From Leptodactylus fallax (taxonomy: Eukaryota; Chordata; Amphibia; Anura; Leptodactylidae), in contig CAMRHE010000356.1 in NCBI GenBank assembly GCA_947044405.1, positions 1,178,001 through 1,242,000 on the forward strand: a stretch of 64,000 nucleotides of DNA, in the 5' to 3' direction. The position numbers and the translations under genes were made by a program. Of this stretch, positions 48,906 to 59,624 are shown one piece after another. Position 1 is the first letter of the stretch, and each line of letters opens with the position of its first letter. The notes under the pieces were generated by a model. The model ran no database searches. It was not told where the DNA came from and saw only the letters and a list, made by a program, of their open reading frames with translations.

Positions 48906-50984
48906 AAATATATAATAATAATAAATAATAATAATAATAGTCCTTTAATAGTCCCACAGTGGGGAAATTCAGTGTGTTACAGCAGCAAAGATAAGATAGG
49001 CAGATACAAATACAAATACAACATGTACAGGAATGTTCCAAGGTGAGAGGCATTACATTAATAGCAGACAGACAGATAGGAAGTAGCAGAGGGGGGGGGG
49101 GGATTTAACAGGCAGAGAGATATTTCAGTTCTCTGTATGTAATGATCTCCGCTTAGGTCGGTGTTGGTTGTACAGCCTAACCGCGGTGGGGAGGAAAGAC
49201 TTCCGATAGCGCTCCTTCTCACACCTAGGGTGGAGCAGTCGGTCACTGACAGTACTGCCCAGCGCAATCACAGTCTCATGCATGGGATGGGAGTTATTCT
49301 CCCGCATGGAGCTCACCACGGATAGTATCCTTCTGTCACCCACCACCTGCACTGGGTCCAGTGGGCTCCCCAGGACAGAGCTGGCCCTTCTAATCAGCTT
49401 GTCAAGTTTATTTCTGTCCCTGGTTGATATACTGCTCCCCCAGCAGGCCACTCCAAAAAAGATGGCTGATGCCACTACCGAGTTGAAGAAAGTCCTAAGA
49501 AGTGCCCCCCGGATTCCAAAGGCTCTCAGCTTCCTAAGCAGGTAGAGCCTGCTGTGGCCCCTTCCTGTACAGGGCCTCCATATGATCTGCCCAGTCCAGC
49601 TTATTATTAAGGAGCAGACCCAGGTACTTATAGGTGTTCACAATCTCGATGCCCGTCCCCAGGATGTCCACTGGTTTTGGAGGGCATCTGCCTTTACGGA
49701 AGTCCACCACCATCTCCTTGGTCTTCCCCGCGTTAATCTTCAGGTGGTTCCGGTGGCACCAGTCCACAAAAAACCGGTTCAGTTCTCTGTACTCCTTGTC
49801 ATCATCGTCTGTGATGAGGCCTACTATTGCAGAGTCGTCAGAATACTTCTGTAGGTAGCAGCTGGATGAGTTGCACCTAAAATCAGCAGTGTACAGTGTG
49901 AAGAGGAAAGGGGCGAGAACCGTACCCTGAGGTGCCCCCGTATTACAGATCACGGTACCTGACACACAGTCTTGGGCTCTCACGTATTGAGGTCGATTTG
50001 TGAGGTAGTCTAGGATCCAGTTGGAGAGGTGGTGGTCCACTCCAGCAAGGCCCAGCTTGTCCCCCAGTAACCTGGGCTGTATGGTGTTAAAAGCACTGGA
50101 GAAATCAAAGAACATTATTCTCACTGTGTTCCCTGGTTTCTCCAGGTGAGACAGAGCCCCTGTGCAGAAGGTGGATGATGGCATCATCTACCCCAATGCC
50201 CGGTCGATAAGCAAACTGGAGAGGGTCCATGGCGGGGCTCACTAGAGGGCGAAGATGTGTGAGAACCAATCTCTCTAAGATCTTCATCAAGTGGGATGTC
50301 AGTGCTACAGGTCTGTAGTCGTTGAGGTCCATAGGGTGAGGTTTCTTTGGAACTGGTACCACACAAGAAGATTTCCATAATTCAGGGACTATTTCCTGCC
50401 TCAGGCTCATATTATACATATATGTAATTATACCACACAGCTGGTCCCCACAAGTCTTAATTAGCCTTGCACTGATGTCATCTGGCCCTGCGGCTTTCCT
50501 CGCCTTGATCTTTTTCATCTCCTTCCTCACCTGGGCCCGTGTGAAGGTCAGACTGTGGCCAGATAAAGACAGATTTCTGGATTTACTGGTCTGTTGGGAA
50601 GTAGCCACATGGGGTGAATGGGGTGAAGTCATTGTGGTGAGGGGAGCTGAAGGACATTCTGGGGTGGGAGGAGCTGGTGTGTGATCAAATCTGTTGAAGA
50701 ATAGGTTTAGTTCATTAAGCCAGTTAACATCTGCCTCAATCTGGCAGACCGACTGTTTATGACCCGAAATTGACTTAAGCCCCTCCCAGACCCCCCTTAT
50801 GTCTTTTCTTTCCATTTGCTTTTCCATTTTTTCCTTATAACTGGCTTTTCCTTGCCTGATTAGATGCCTCAGCTCCTTTTGTACTTCCCTCAACCCCTCC
50901 TTATCTCTTGTCCTGAATGCCATCTTTTTCTCCTTAAGTAGTGTTTTTATATCAGCGTTAATCCATGGTTTGTTGTTGGAGAAC
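48906..50984 (-). mobile_element. Rex1/CR1-type LINE, 5'-truncated
   Basis: The element is read on the minus strand. Its 5' truncation is near 50,984 and its 3' end is an (ATT)n tail (aat repeats at 48,906-48,942 on the plus strand), preceded by a 3' UTR of about 200 bp with a 12-G run at 49,091-49,102. The coding part covers most of the RT region and the C-terminal region; the endonuclease domain is missing. Tail and RT wording fit the Rex1/Babar branch of CR1-type LINEs. Confidence 0.82.
49125..50980 (-). pseudogene. LINE ORF2-type reverse transcriptase, two frame breaks
   Basis: The reading begins at SNNKPWINADIKTLLKEKK (about 50,975). EMKKIKARKAAGPDDISARL, VVPVPKKPHPMDLNDYRPVA and LQFAYRPGIGVDDAI follow. 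The frame shifts near 50,150 and continues with IMFFDFSSAFNTIQP (first catalytic Asp), GAPQGTVLAPFLFTLYT and KYSDDSAIVG (the YxDD motif). HLKINAGKTKEMVVDFRK and YKYLGLLLNNKLDW come next. A second frameshift near 49,560 leads to LRKLRAFGI and SVVASAIFFGVACWGSS. It ends at RSLHTEN, 49,125. Catalytic residues are intact. Confidence 0.88.
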
Positions 50985-51425
50985 CACTGAGACACATGTT
51001 GTGGGTACTGTGTTGTCCACTTACAAAAATATAGGGTGTAGAGTTGCACTTCCGTTATGCAGTGTGTGAGTCCTTCTATATCTTCTCCAGGATGATATCT
51101 TGTAGCATTTCCAGCTTAAATGCAGGTTTTTGTTCCTTTTAGTTCTAGTGACCTCATGAAGTCTGTGCCTGCAGGTCCATGGCCTCAGTGTGTGGAACTG
51201 TGCACAGTTGGATTCTCTATTTTTAGGAGGCTTGGTGCATATAACTGGTCGGTTCAGTTTTATGAACTAGGATAAAGTGATCCGCATTTTTTTTTATAGA
51301 CGCAGGCAGTTTAGAGCAAAATTGGATGAGGTGCCTGTTCGTATACGTACCAAGTGGCAATTTGAACAATGCTCCAGTGTTTTGTTGTCTACTTGTGTGG
51401 CAGGTAAGAAACGTATATATAGGTA
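50985..51425 (+). repeat. 420-bp direct repeat, copy 2 (next to LINE 5' end)
   Basis: It is homologous to 48,488-48,905 and starts exactly where LINE sequence stops. The 3' part has an exon-like segment: a ttttttttatag acceptor-like edge at about 51,299 and a ggcag/gtaagaa donor-like edge at about 51,404. Confidence 0.7.
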
Positions 51426-53122
51426 TAAGGGGTTAGTGTATTTTTGTAATGTTGCAATTTAGGTTTTATTTGTCCATCTCAAAACTGTGAGGTGCAAAAT
51501 ATCCGAAGACCCCTGGCAATGAAGGGGTTAAATGTAACAATGTGCATTGAGACCAAGTTACTCAGTTCTTTCAAGGGAAACAAATGTTTCTGTTTCTCAG
51601 ATGTAAATAAATAAATAAATAAATAAATAAATGGTAAAGGTGAGTATAAGAAACTTATATATATATATATATATATATATTCTTATATAATATTATTATA
51701 TATTATTAAAATGATATTTTGTTCTTTGCTTATGAGGCTGTTTTCTGTCTCCGTTCCTTGACTCAAACTGTTTTCAGTAATAGGACTTGTGTCTGTATCA
51801 GTTCTCACACACAATAGTCTATGGAGAGGGGAGTGGGAAGTAAGAGGATACTGCTGGATAGTAATTGATTTATTACCTTATTGTGTTCAGTAGAGCATTA
51901 GCTTACAAGATATAGTAGACTCTAAAGAGTTATTTTAGTTGTGTAACAACTGCGGTATGCGTGTGTCTTTTGCAATAGCCTCCAACTCTTCCTCCCCTCT
52001 CCATAGACATCTATGTTATAGAAGTTTGATAAATAGAGAACAGAGCATTTAAAAAACAAAACAAAAAAAAAGCTATATTACAATGTGTCTTATATTCACC
52101 TGCTCTATTCATTTATGAAACATTGTTTTATAATTTGAGGTTCTCTTTTAGGTAATATTTCTGATAGCTCTCCAGTAAACACATACTGAGATCAGCAGTG
52201 GTCTAATAGTCAATTGTGATCTAAGTGTCAACTACAATAAGTGACCAGTAGATTTTGATTTGGTGTTCTTTGAAGTTAACATGCACCCACCTTCTTAGAT
52301 AAACCTATCCATGTACGGCCTAAAAAAGAGCCTAAACCTGCCTGAAATGTTTCCCTTATCTGTTACAGGTAAAACATGGTCGGTATCCAACAGCCTAAAG
52401 GAATGAGGAGAGCACTGTGAAGAACTCTGAAAGTCCTCAGAAGCACAGCTTTAATGGTGTATTTCAGAACTTCAGCCAGGAGAAGGAATTGAATAGGAAA
52501 GATAGTTCTCAGGGTGAAGGAGACTGGAACAAGACTGAAGCACTGTTTGGATTAACCACCTGGTCAGAAGGAGACCGAAACAGTAAGCAAGATGTTTTCC
52601 ATAAGACAACTTTGGCAATCTTAGTTAAGAACTAAGGGCAAAATACGCCAGTGGTAATGAATGGAATTGCAGCACAATTCAACATGTAAATTATAGCCAC
52701 TAAAGGTGAATGTGTAGAAAACAACAGAATCTTGACATTGTCTGTGGTGGTGTGAATAAAGCACCAGTAATTGCATTGTTATTTCCCTGAGTGTTGCCTC
52801 TACTTTCTGACTACATTTACGAGGATCTAGGGTAAAAGGGTTCCTTCGAGACAAGCAACAATAGATCACAAAGAAGTGCTGTCATCTACACATTGGAAAG
52901 TTGTTTCCCTCTTGGCATCTAAATTGCTTTGTGGTGAAATGTGACCATAAGTGACATTAATTAAATTAACTTAGCAACATAAGTGACATTAACTAGCCAG
53001 GCAGACATTTACTGTATTTGGGTGTACTGTTTTATTGGCATTTCTACTCTCACCTATCATTTTCTTACCCTCCTCATTCCCAGATAATTTTAAAGCTCTT
53101 ACCTCATGGACAACTATGTTAA
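51426..53122. other. Non-coding stretch with microsatellites
   Basis: It holds (aata)n at 51,604-51,632 and (at)n at 51,655-51,681. A 72-codon open frame at 52,417-52,635 is unusually Glu/Lys/Ser/Asn-rich and crosses a donor-like aacagtaagc, but I do not recognise it. Confidence 0.45.
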
Positions 53123-53736
53123 GGGGGCGTTCACACTACCGTTGGTGACCGTCAGTAGTGTCCGTTGCTATTGTCCGTTACAAGATTTTAGAATCAGACA
53201 CTAGCTGAACCGTCAGAAATCCATTAAAATTTCCATTCATTTCAATGGGTTTTTATAGTGTGTCCGTTAGTGTCCGTTTACACCAAATCCGTCAGAAGTA
53301 CGTTATTTTTCCGCGGACAAAAAAATCCTACATGCAGGACTTTTTGTCTGTGTGAAAAAAACGGATTCTTGACGGACAGCAAGTGTCCGTTATTTTTTTA
53401 ACATTGAAGTCTATGGGTAACGGACTTATAACGGACAGTAACTGATAGCCATCAGTTACTGTCCATTATTTTATGTCCGTTTTTTTTTCCTGCGCATGCT
53501 CAGAAAGCAGAAAAAAAAAACAAAACGGACAGTGTTAAAAAAAACGGACAGTGATAAAAAACGGACACTAACTGATGCTAACTGATGCTAATTTGTCCAT
53601 TTTAAAAAAAAACCGGACACATTAACATCAGTTACTGTGCGTTAATGTCTGTTATAATAGGTGTCCATTTTTTTTTTCTTTTTCTTTTTTTACGGGAACT
53701 ATCAGAACGGACATCAACGATAGTGTGAACCCTGCC
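53123..53736. mobile_element. 614-bp palindromic MITE with TAA target site
   Basis: TAA at 53120-53122 and 53737-53739 flanks GGGGGCGTTCACACTACC and its inverse gatagtgtgaaccctgcc. The interior is filled with repeats of gtccgtta / taacggac in both orientations, giving a highly folded palindrome. Non-coding. Confidence 0.8.
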
Positions 53737-54039
53737 TAAGATGTGTAAAGTATTCTCACATACCCATAATAGTTTTACCTTAGGTTCCAGATAGGAATAA
53801 AAATAGATTTCATTGTAGGTAGTACAAGTTTCTTTATCGCCTGTACCATAGGCAACAAAAGGTGGTTGATATCAACTGGAAGTGGCACAGTGAGGTTGGA
53901 TCTTATCATCATCTATGCCATGGGGCTGCCAAAATATATCTCCTCTCTGTCTGTTTTTGATTTTTTAACTCATTGTCTTCATTTGGTATAAAAAGAAAAC
54001 TCCAGAAGCTGCACTTTTATCTTTGATAGTTTATGTAGT

Positions 54040-55317
54040 TAGTTCATAGTAGATAGCTATAGTAGATAGTTATAGTAGATAGTTATAATAGTTATAGTAG
54101 ATGGTCATAGCAGATAGTTATAGTAAATAGTTATAGTAAATAATTATAGTAGATATAGTAAATAGTTATAGTAGATAGTTATAATAGCTATAGTAGATGG
54201 TCATAGTAGATAGTTATAGTAAATAGTTATAGTAGAGAGTTATAGTATATAGTTATAATAGTCATAGTAGATAGTCATAATAGATAGTTATAGTAGATAT
54301 AGTAGATAGCTATAGTAGATAGTTGTAGATAGTTATAGTACATAGTTGTAGTAGATATAGTAGATAGTTATAGTAAATTGTTATAGTAGATAGTTGTAGT
54401 AGTCATAGTAGATGGTCATAGTAGATAGTTATAGTAGATATTGTAGATAGCTATAGTAGATAGTTGTAGTAGATAGTTATAGTAAATAGTTATAGTTGAT
54501 AGCTATAGTAGATAATTATAGTATAGTAGATAGCTATAGTAGATAGTTATAATAGTTATAGTAGATGGTCATAGTAGATAGTTATAGTAGATATTGTAGA
54601 TAGCTATAGTAGATAGTTGTAGTAGATATAGTAAATAGTTATAGTTGATAGTTATAGTAAATAATTATAGTAGATAGTTATAGTAAATAGTTATAGTAGA
54701 TCGCTATAGTACATAGTTATAGTATAGTAGATAGCTATAGTAGATAGTTATAATAGTTATAGTAGATGGTCATAGTAGATAGTTATAGTACATAGTTGTA
54801 GTAGATATAGTAGATAGTTATAGTAAATAGTTATAGTACATAGCTATAGTACATAGTTATAGTATATAGTTATAATAGTCATAGTAGATAGTTACAGTAG
54901 ATATTGTAGATAGCTATAGTAGATAGTTGTAGTAGATAGTTATAGTAAATAGTTATAGGATATAGTTATAGTAGATGGCTATAGTAAATAGTTATAGTAG
55001 ATAGTTATAGCAAATATAGTTATAATAGTCATAGTAGATGGTCATAGTAGATAGTTATAGTAGATAGCTATAGTAGATAGTTGTAGTAGATAGTTATAGT
55101 AAATAGTTATAGGAGATAGTTATAGCAAATAGTTATACTAAATAGTTATAGTAGATAGTTATAATAGTCATAGTAGATAGTTATAGTAAATATAGTAGAT
55201 AGCTATAGTAGATAGTTGTAGTAGATAGTTATACCAAATAGTTATAGTAGATAGTTATAGCAAATAGTTATAGTAAATAGCTATAGTAGATAGTTATAGT
55301 ATATAGTTATAATAGTC
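54040..55317. repeat. AT-rich minisatellite, left part
   Basis: About 1.3 kb of imperfect tandem units of roughly 12-13 bp with the pattern atagtagatagtt / atagtaaatagtt, and higher-order variants such as ataatagtcatagtagatgg. It stops abruptly at the LTR of element C and continues after it at 60,144. Confidence 0.95.
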
Positions 55318-55837
55318 TGTGAGTATGTGAACCAGAGGGCGCTGTTGAGCGACCCAGGCCCAGGCCAGAAAAGGCTCTCAGCCACGCCTTTGGGTGGGTG
55401 GCGTGTAACTCCAGAGGACTGGAGTATCCTGCACAGAGCAGGAAATAGTGGACCAGTTGGACAGATAGACGGTCTGTGCCAGAGGGGCTGGGGCCACAGG
55501 GGACTTTTGCTGAGTGGAGCATTAGTCCGGCTGCTCAAGTGGACCAGCTAGGACAGAGAGATAGGCTCTGTCCCAGAAGGACTGGCGTCCACAGACCACT
55601 GTTGCTGGAGCTGAGCAACAGTCAGGACAGTTAGGGGCTCAAGGAGTGAGTTAGGCCCTAACTGTGGCATAGGTTCTTTTTGTTGTTTTGTTATGTTGCA
55701 GTTAAGCTGAATAAAGCCACTTTTATTTTACACTTGGACCGTCTGAAAGCAATCTTTCCGGCGCCCAGTACCATGAACCACCGCTGTCCGGACCAGGACA
55801 AGCCGCCATTTTGAGTTTAATTCCCCAAGCTGTCACA
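55318..55837 (+). repeat. 5' LTR of element C (520 bp)
   Basis: TG...CA ends. Poly(A) signal AATAAA at 55710-55715. Near-identical to the 3' LTR: differences include ggcgtgtaa/ggagtgtaa, ttggacag/ttgaacag, a one-base indel in attttacac and gaaagcaatc/gaaagctatc. Confidence 0.95.
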
Positions 55838-55839
55838 TA

Positions 55840-55857
55840 TGGTGGAGAATCGCGCGC
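55840..55857 (+). other. Primer binding site of element C
   Basis: TGGTGGAGAATCGCGCGC lies two bases after the LTR end. It shares the TGGTGG start with element A (TTGGTGGCAGCGG). The tRNA cannot be named from sequence alone. Confidence 0.6.
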
Positions 55858-56033
55858 AGAAAGAGATCCACGCAAGTCCTGGAAGACAAGTGGTTTGTGA
55901 TTGCAGTACTGCAAAGTGTGCATTGTGGCCTACAGCTGGAAGAAATCTGTGATTTCAACTGAAGAAACCCAGGAGGGGGGTGAGTGAATTGCAACATAGC
56001 AATGTGTATAGAAGCTGGATATTGCAAACAAGT

Positions 56034-56199
56034 GTATGTGAAAGGCTATGGTGCCATGTTGATGTTTTCTGTGGAAGACAGAAGAAAATGCTGGTTGTAG
56101 TAGTGCCACATAAACAGTCTATGTGAAAGGCTATGGTGCCATGTTGATGTTTTCTGTGGAAGACAGAAGAAAATGCTGGTTGTTGTAGTGCCACATAAG
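56034..56199 (+). repeat. Tandem duplication in the leader of element C
   Basis: Two copies of an approximately 80-bp unit (tatgtgaaaggctatggtgc ... gtagtgccacataa) stand next to each other before the first coding frame. They differ at about two positions, so the duplication is young. Confidence 0.9.
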
Positions 56200-56300
56200 T
56201 TAACTGTTTGAATACATGTGACTGCAGAAGATAGCAAAAAGTTGCTGCCGGTTGAATCCCAAGGTTGCTGTGGAATATTGTGTAATCTTGTTAGTAAACC

Positions 56301-57279
56301 ATGGGCAAGAAAAAGAGAATTTCAGCTTGTAAAAAAACAGAGAAGTTATGCACAGGTGTATTAGTGCAGCAGTCTGTATGCAGAGAGACACAAAACCCGG
56401 AGCAGATTAGGTGGAATGCAAGTAAAGATAATGTGTTGCATGAGAGTGACTCAGTTTTTCTAAAGCACCTCTGTTCTATGAAAGAATATGTCCCTGCTGA
56501 CTGTATGACTATGTCTCATACTGGAGTGCATCAGACCGCCAAAGATGAAAATATTAGGGTGCAGCAGCTTCAAGATGAGATTAAACGGCAATTTGAGGTA
56601 TTAGAAAAAGAGCACCTTAAGTTGAACCTGAAGTTAAAGAAAGATCTTGAATCTATGAGGAGTTCAAATTCTAGTCATTGTAAAAATGTGGTACTGGGTT
56701 TGCCTGGAATGGACTGTGTCACTAAGAAGGAGTTTGCTGAAATGAAATGTGCTCTATCTAATGAAGTCGTACAGAGTGTAGAGCAAAAGCAAGTGCTTGA
56801 GAAGCAATTGCAGGATTTAAAGGAGCAGCGTGTTCAAGACTCCATTGCCAAAGAGAGTGTCATTGAAAAACTGAGAGATGAGCTTGAAACTGCTAAACAA
56901 AGAGAAAGAGAATTCAAAGCTAGAATATGTAGCCTGGAGAGGGCGCTGTCAGGATCTTGTGAAGATAATGAGAAGTTGTCTGTTTTGGTGCAAAATAAAG
57001 ACAAAGAATTGAATAATGTTACAGGGCTTCTTTCTCAAGCAGACAGCAAGTTTATCAAACTTTCCAAAGATTTTTCTACACTAGAATCCCAGCTTTAGGA
57101 CACTCAGGAACTTTTGCAAGAAGAAACCCGTCAGAAGCTTGACCTTAGTACAAAACTAAAACAAATGGAAGATGAGAAAAATGGTTTCCTTGAGCAACTA
57201 GAAGAAGAGGAGATAGCAAAAAGAGATTTGACAAAGTAGATTTCAACACTAGAGGCTGAACAAGCAACTGCGCACTGAA
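56301..57279 (+). pseudogene. Element C coding region, part 1: coiled coil with myosin-II-rod-like block
   Basis: The start MGKKKRISACKKTEK is the first good methionine after the leader. The first 100 residues are unrecognised. From about residue 110 the sequence is heptad-rich. At 57,010-57,235 it reads ELNNVTGLLSQADSK, KLSKDFSTLESQL, a stop (57,096-57,098), [14 protein letters not shown] and [13 protein letters not shown], then a second stop. This matches the rod of vertebrate non-muscle myosin II heavy chain (closest in wording to MYH9). Both stops sit where the myosin-like sequence has Gln, consistent with CAG to TAG decay. There are no introns across this stretch, so an mRNA source is likely. 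Confidence 0.75.
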
Positions 57280-57927
57280 ATGGAGGATTTGGTTAGCTCC
57301 AAGGATGAAGTTGAGAAAAACCTGGAATCTGTGCAGATATTGTATGAGAACAAAGCTAATGCTTATGAGATGTTGGAAAAGGCCAAGAGAGAATTGGACC
57401 TCCAGATAGAAGACATGAGGATTCAGTTTGAGAGAAACCTGTCTAATTTATCTACTGAGATTGTACATGTAAAAATGCTTGTTGCTAAACTAAAGGTGCA
57501 AGTGAACAAGCAGGAGGAAATCAAGAAACAGCTGGAGTTTCAGATGGATCATGTGAAGCGTGAGTCAGAAATAAAGTTGGAAGAGCGCACTTTTCAGATT
57601 GAACAGTCAAAAACCGAAGTGGAATCTAAAAGAGAAGAATTGGATCGGTTGCAGCAGTCTTTATCCAATACTGAACAGTCGGCATCTGCCCTATCTTCAA
57701 AGCTGGCAGCACTAGAAGCTGAGAGAGACTCGCTGCAGAACCTGTTAACCTCTAAAGAATCAGAGCTGTTATCCCTGAAAAATGTGATTCAAGAAATAGA
57801 GTCTTTATTCAACCAAGAGCAAGATAAGAGAGCCACTGAGATACGGGACTTGAATGAAAGACTTGACAAAAGTCTACAGATGAGCAGAAGCTTTATCAGA
57901 AGATGTTGGAGGATCAGTTCAATATAG
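57262..57927 (+). pseudogene. Element C coding region, part 2: myosin-like block joined to HIP1-like coil
   Basis: A frame change at about 57,255 opens with NKQLRTEMEDLVSSKDEVEK, again myosin-II-rod-like, but from a region well downstream of the preceding block, so about 100 residues are skipped. ENKANAYEMLEKAKREL resembles a rod segment that lies upstream in myosin, suggesting shuffling. From about 57,640, RLQQSLSNTEQSASALSSK and AALEAERDSLQNLL resemble the central coiled coil of HIP1/HIP1R. The frame breaks again at about 57,900. Coiled-coil sequences converge, so the weaker matches need a search. Confidence 0.65.
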
Positions 57928-59624
57928 TTCAGGGAACAGGGGGAGAAGCAGAAAATATTATCCAGGATGCTGACCTGACAAATGTTGGAAGAACACTGCA
58001 GAATATCCTAGAATTGGGAGACATAGTGGATAAAGAGATGGCATCTACATCTGCTGCCATAGAGGATGTCAGGAAGATTGAGGAAGATCTGCAAGTTGCA
58101 ATGGTGAAGGCTGAGATGGAGGCTGCTCAGAAAGATGTTGCAGTGAAGAAAGTTCTGGAACTGGAATCAGAGGTTTGTGCTCTACAGAAGGCGTTAGAAT
58201 TAGGGAAAGCTGCCAGCATAGAGGCAGAGAAAGGAGAATCATTAAGTCAGACAGACATGAGTGACCTGTCCACTAATGTTGATACCAATGATCAGATTAT
58301 GATGAAACCACGTGATTCGATAAAACGTCAAGTAGAGGGTATAGTTCCCCAGGAAGATGCTGCTAAAGGTGGACTTCCTGCAAAATGTGAGGAGGCCAAA
58401 GAAGGTCCAACAGAAGAAGAAACTGTGATTGGTCGCACACTGCCTGTGACAGAGTGGGTCCAGCTTCAAACCAATGAGGTCCAAAGCCTAGAGGGCTGTG
58501 AGATGGTAAATAAGGTGAAGGGTCATCAAAAGTGTGGAACAAGAGTCCGTAAGAAGACTGACCATGGGTATATTGTCCCAACAGTTAAAGTGTCTGAAGC
58601 CATTGTGGATAAAGGTGTTGCTGTGTCTGTCTCTAGCCAAATGTCAGGTGGACAAATGGTGAAAAATGACTCCATGTTGTCTGTGAAGAGGGAGTCAGGA
58701 AATAATACAGTCAACCCAAAAAGAGGAGAAGAGGCAGAAGTTGTTTTACCGCCTGATGCTAATAGCAACAAGAAGAGGCTGAGATACAATGTTACTAAGT
58801 CCCTAACTAATGGAAGTAACCGTGGTAGAGGTTCTAATGCAGAGACTGAGCAGCTGTCATTTGCATGCAGAAGTAAGAGATGGTTACATGTCACCAATGA
58901 TGGGACAGTTGTTAAAGACATACCAGAAAATGTAGTTCAGCGTGATCTATTATGTGAGGGTGTACGGTATGGCCCTTGTGCAAAAGGAGAAGATATTGCA
59001 GTACAGAGCTTGTGTTTCTCAAACAAAGAGGAAAGAAAGCCAACTATGTCTCCTAAACTTCTAAGCCTTGATGGTGATGGCAAAGTTTGCTTTGAAATGA
59101 AGGTTATGGAAAAAGTACCCGTGAAACAGTTATACTCTAAAGACATTGATGTGCATGAAGTACATGTTAGTTGGTCTCTGAGCTCCTGTGGATTCATGAT
59201 AGGTAAAGATGAAGATTCTTACGGCTATTTACTAAAGGGATCAAGGTCATGCAATGGGATGGCTGAAGAGTACGGCGAGAAATGTGATGAAAAAGATGTG
59301 ATCCCTTGTATGGCGAATTTTGAAGGTGATGAAGGAGAACTTGCCCTTGTACAGAATGGCCAGGATCTTGGTGTAGCATTTAAAGTGCTGAAAAAACGGA
59401 AAATTCGACTGAGCGGAATTTGGAAGAAGAGACCGCCAGATTGGGACTTTAAAGTGATGAGAAAACGGAGAACGCGACGGAGCAGTATTTGGAAGAAAAG
59501 ACCTCCAGACTGGGACTTCTGGAGAGACACTGAACAGCCATACTTGGTTGAAGAGGGACTTCGTCATAGGATGTCTCATCCCATTGTAGCTCACTCCATG
59601 GGTAGTGAGCTGAGGGGGAGGGTA
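57903..59624 (+). pseudogene. Element C coding region, part 3: HIP1/HIP1R-like block and basic C-terminal region
   Basis: [11 protein letters not shown] (57,939) and [19 protein letters not shown] (58,011-58,067) match the HIP1/HIP1R stretch just before the actin-binding I/LWEQ domain; [11 protein letters not shown] (58,146) resembles its C-terminal VLELE segment. The I/LWEQ domain itself is skipped. HIP1 proteins link clathrin coats to actin. After 58,250 the sequence is unrecognised, with basic patches and a tandem repeat of [11 protein letters not shown] at about 59,418 and 59,487. The frame is open for 573 codons and runs on into the 3' LTR to 59,858. Confidence 0.72.
59611..59624 (+). 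other. Polypurine tract of element C
   Basis: TGAGGGGGAGGGTA immediately precedes the 3' LTR start TGTGAG. It resembles the tracts of A and B (GGGGGAGG core). Confidence 0.8.

Noticed and set aside
48488..51425. 420-bp direct repeats as LTRs of an element with the LINE as interior
   Set aside because: The repeats lack TG...CA ends, primer site and polypurine tract, and the enclosed sequence is a LINE on the opposite strand with its own tail.
54040..55317. CRISPR array
   Set aside because: Units are short, contiguous and imperfect with no spacers; this is an AT-rich minisatellite in a eukaryotic context.
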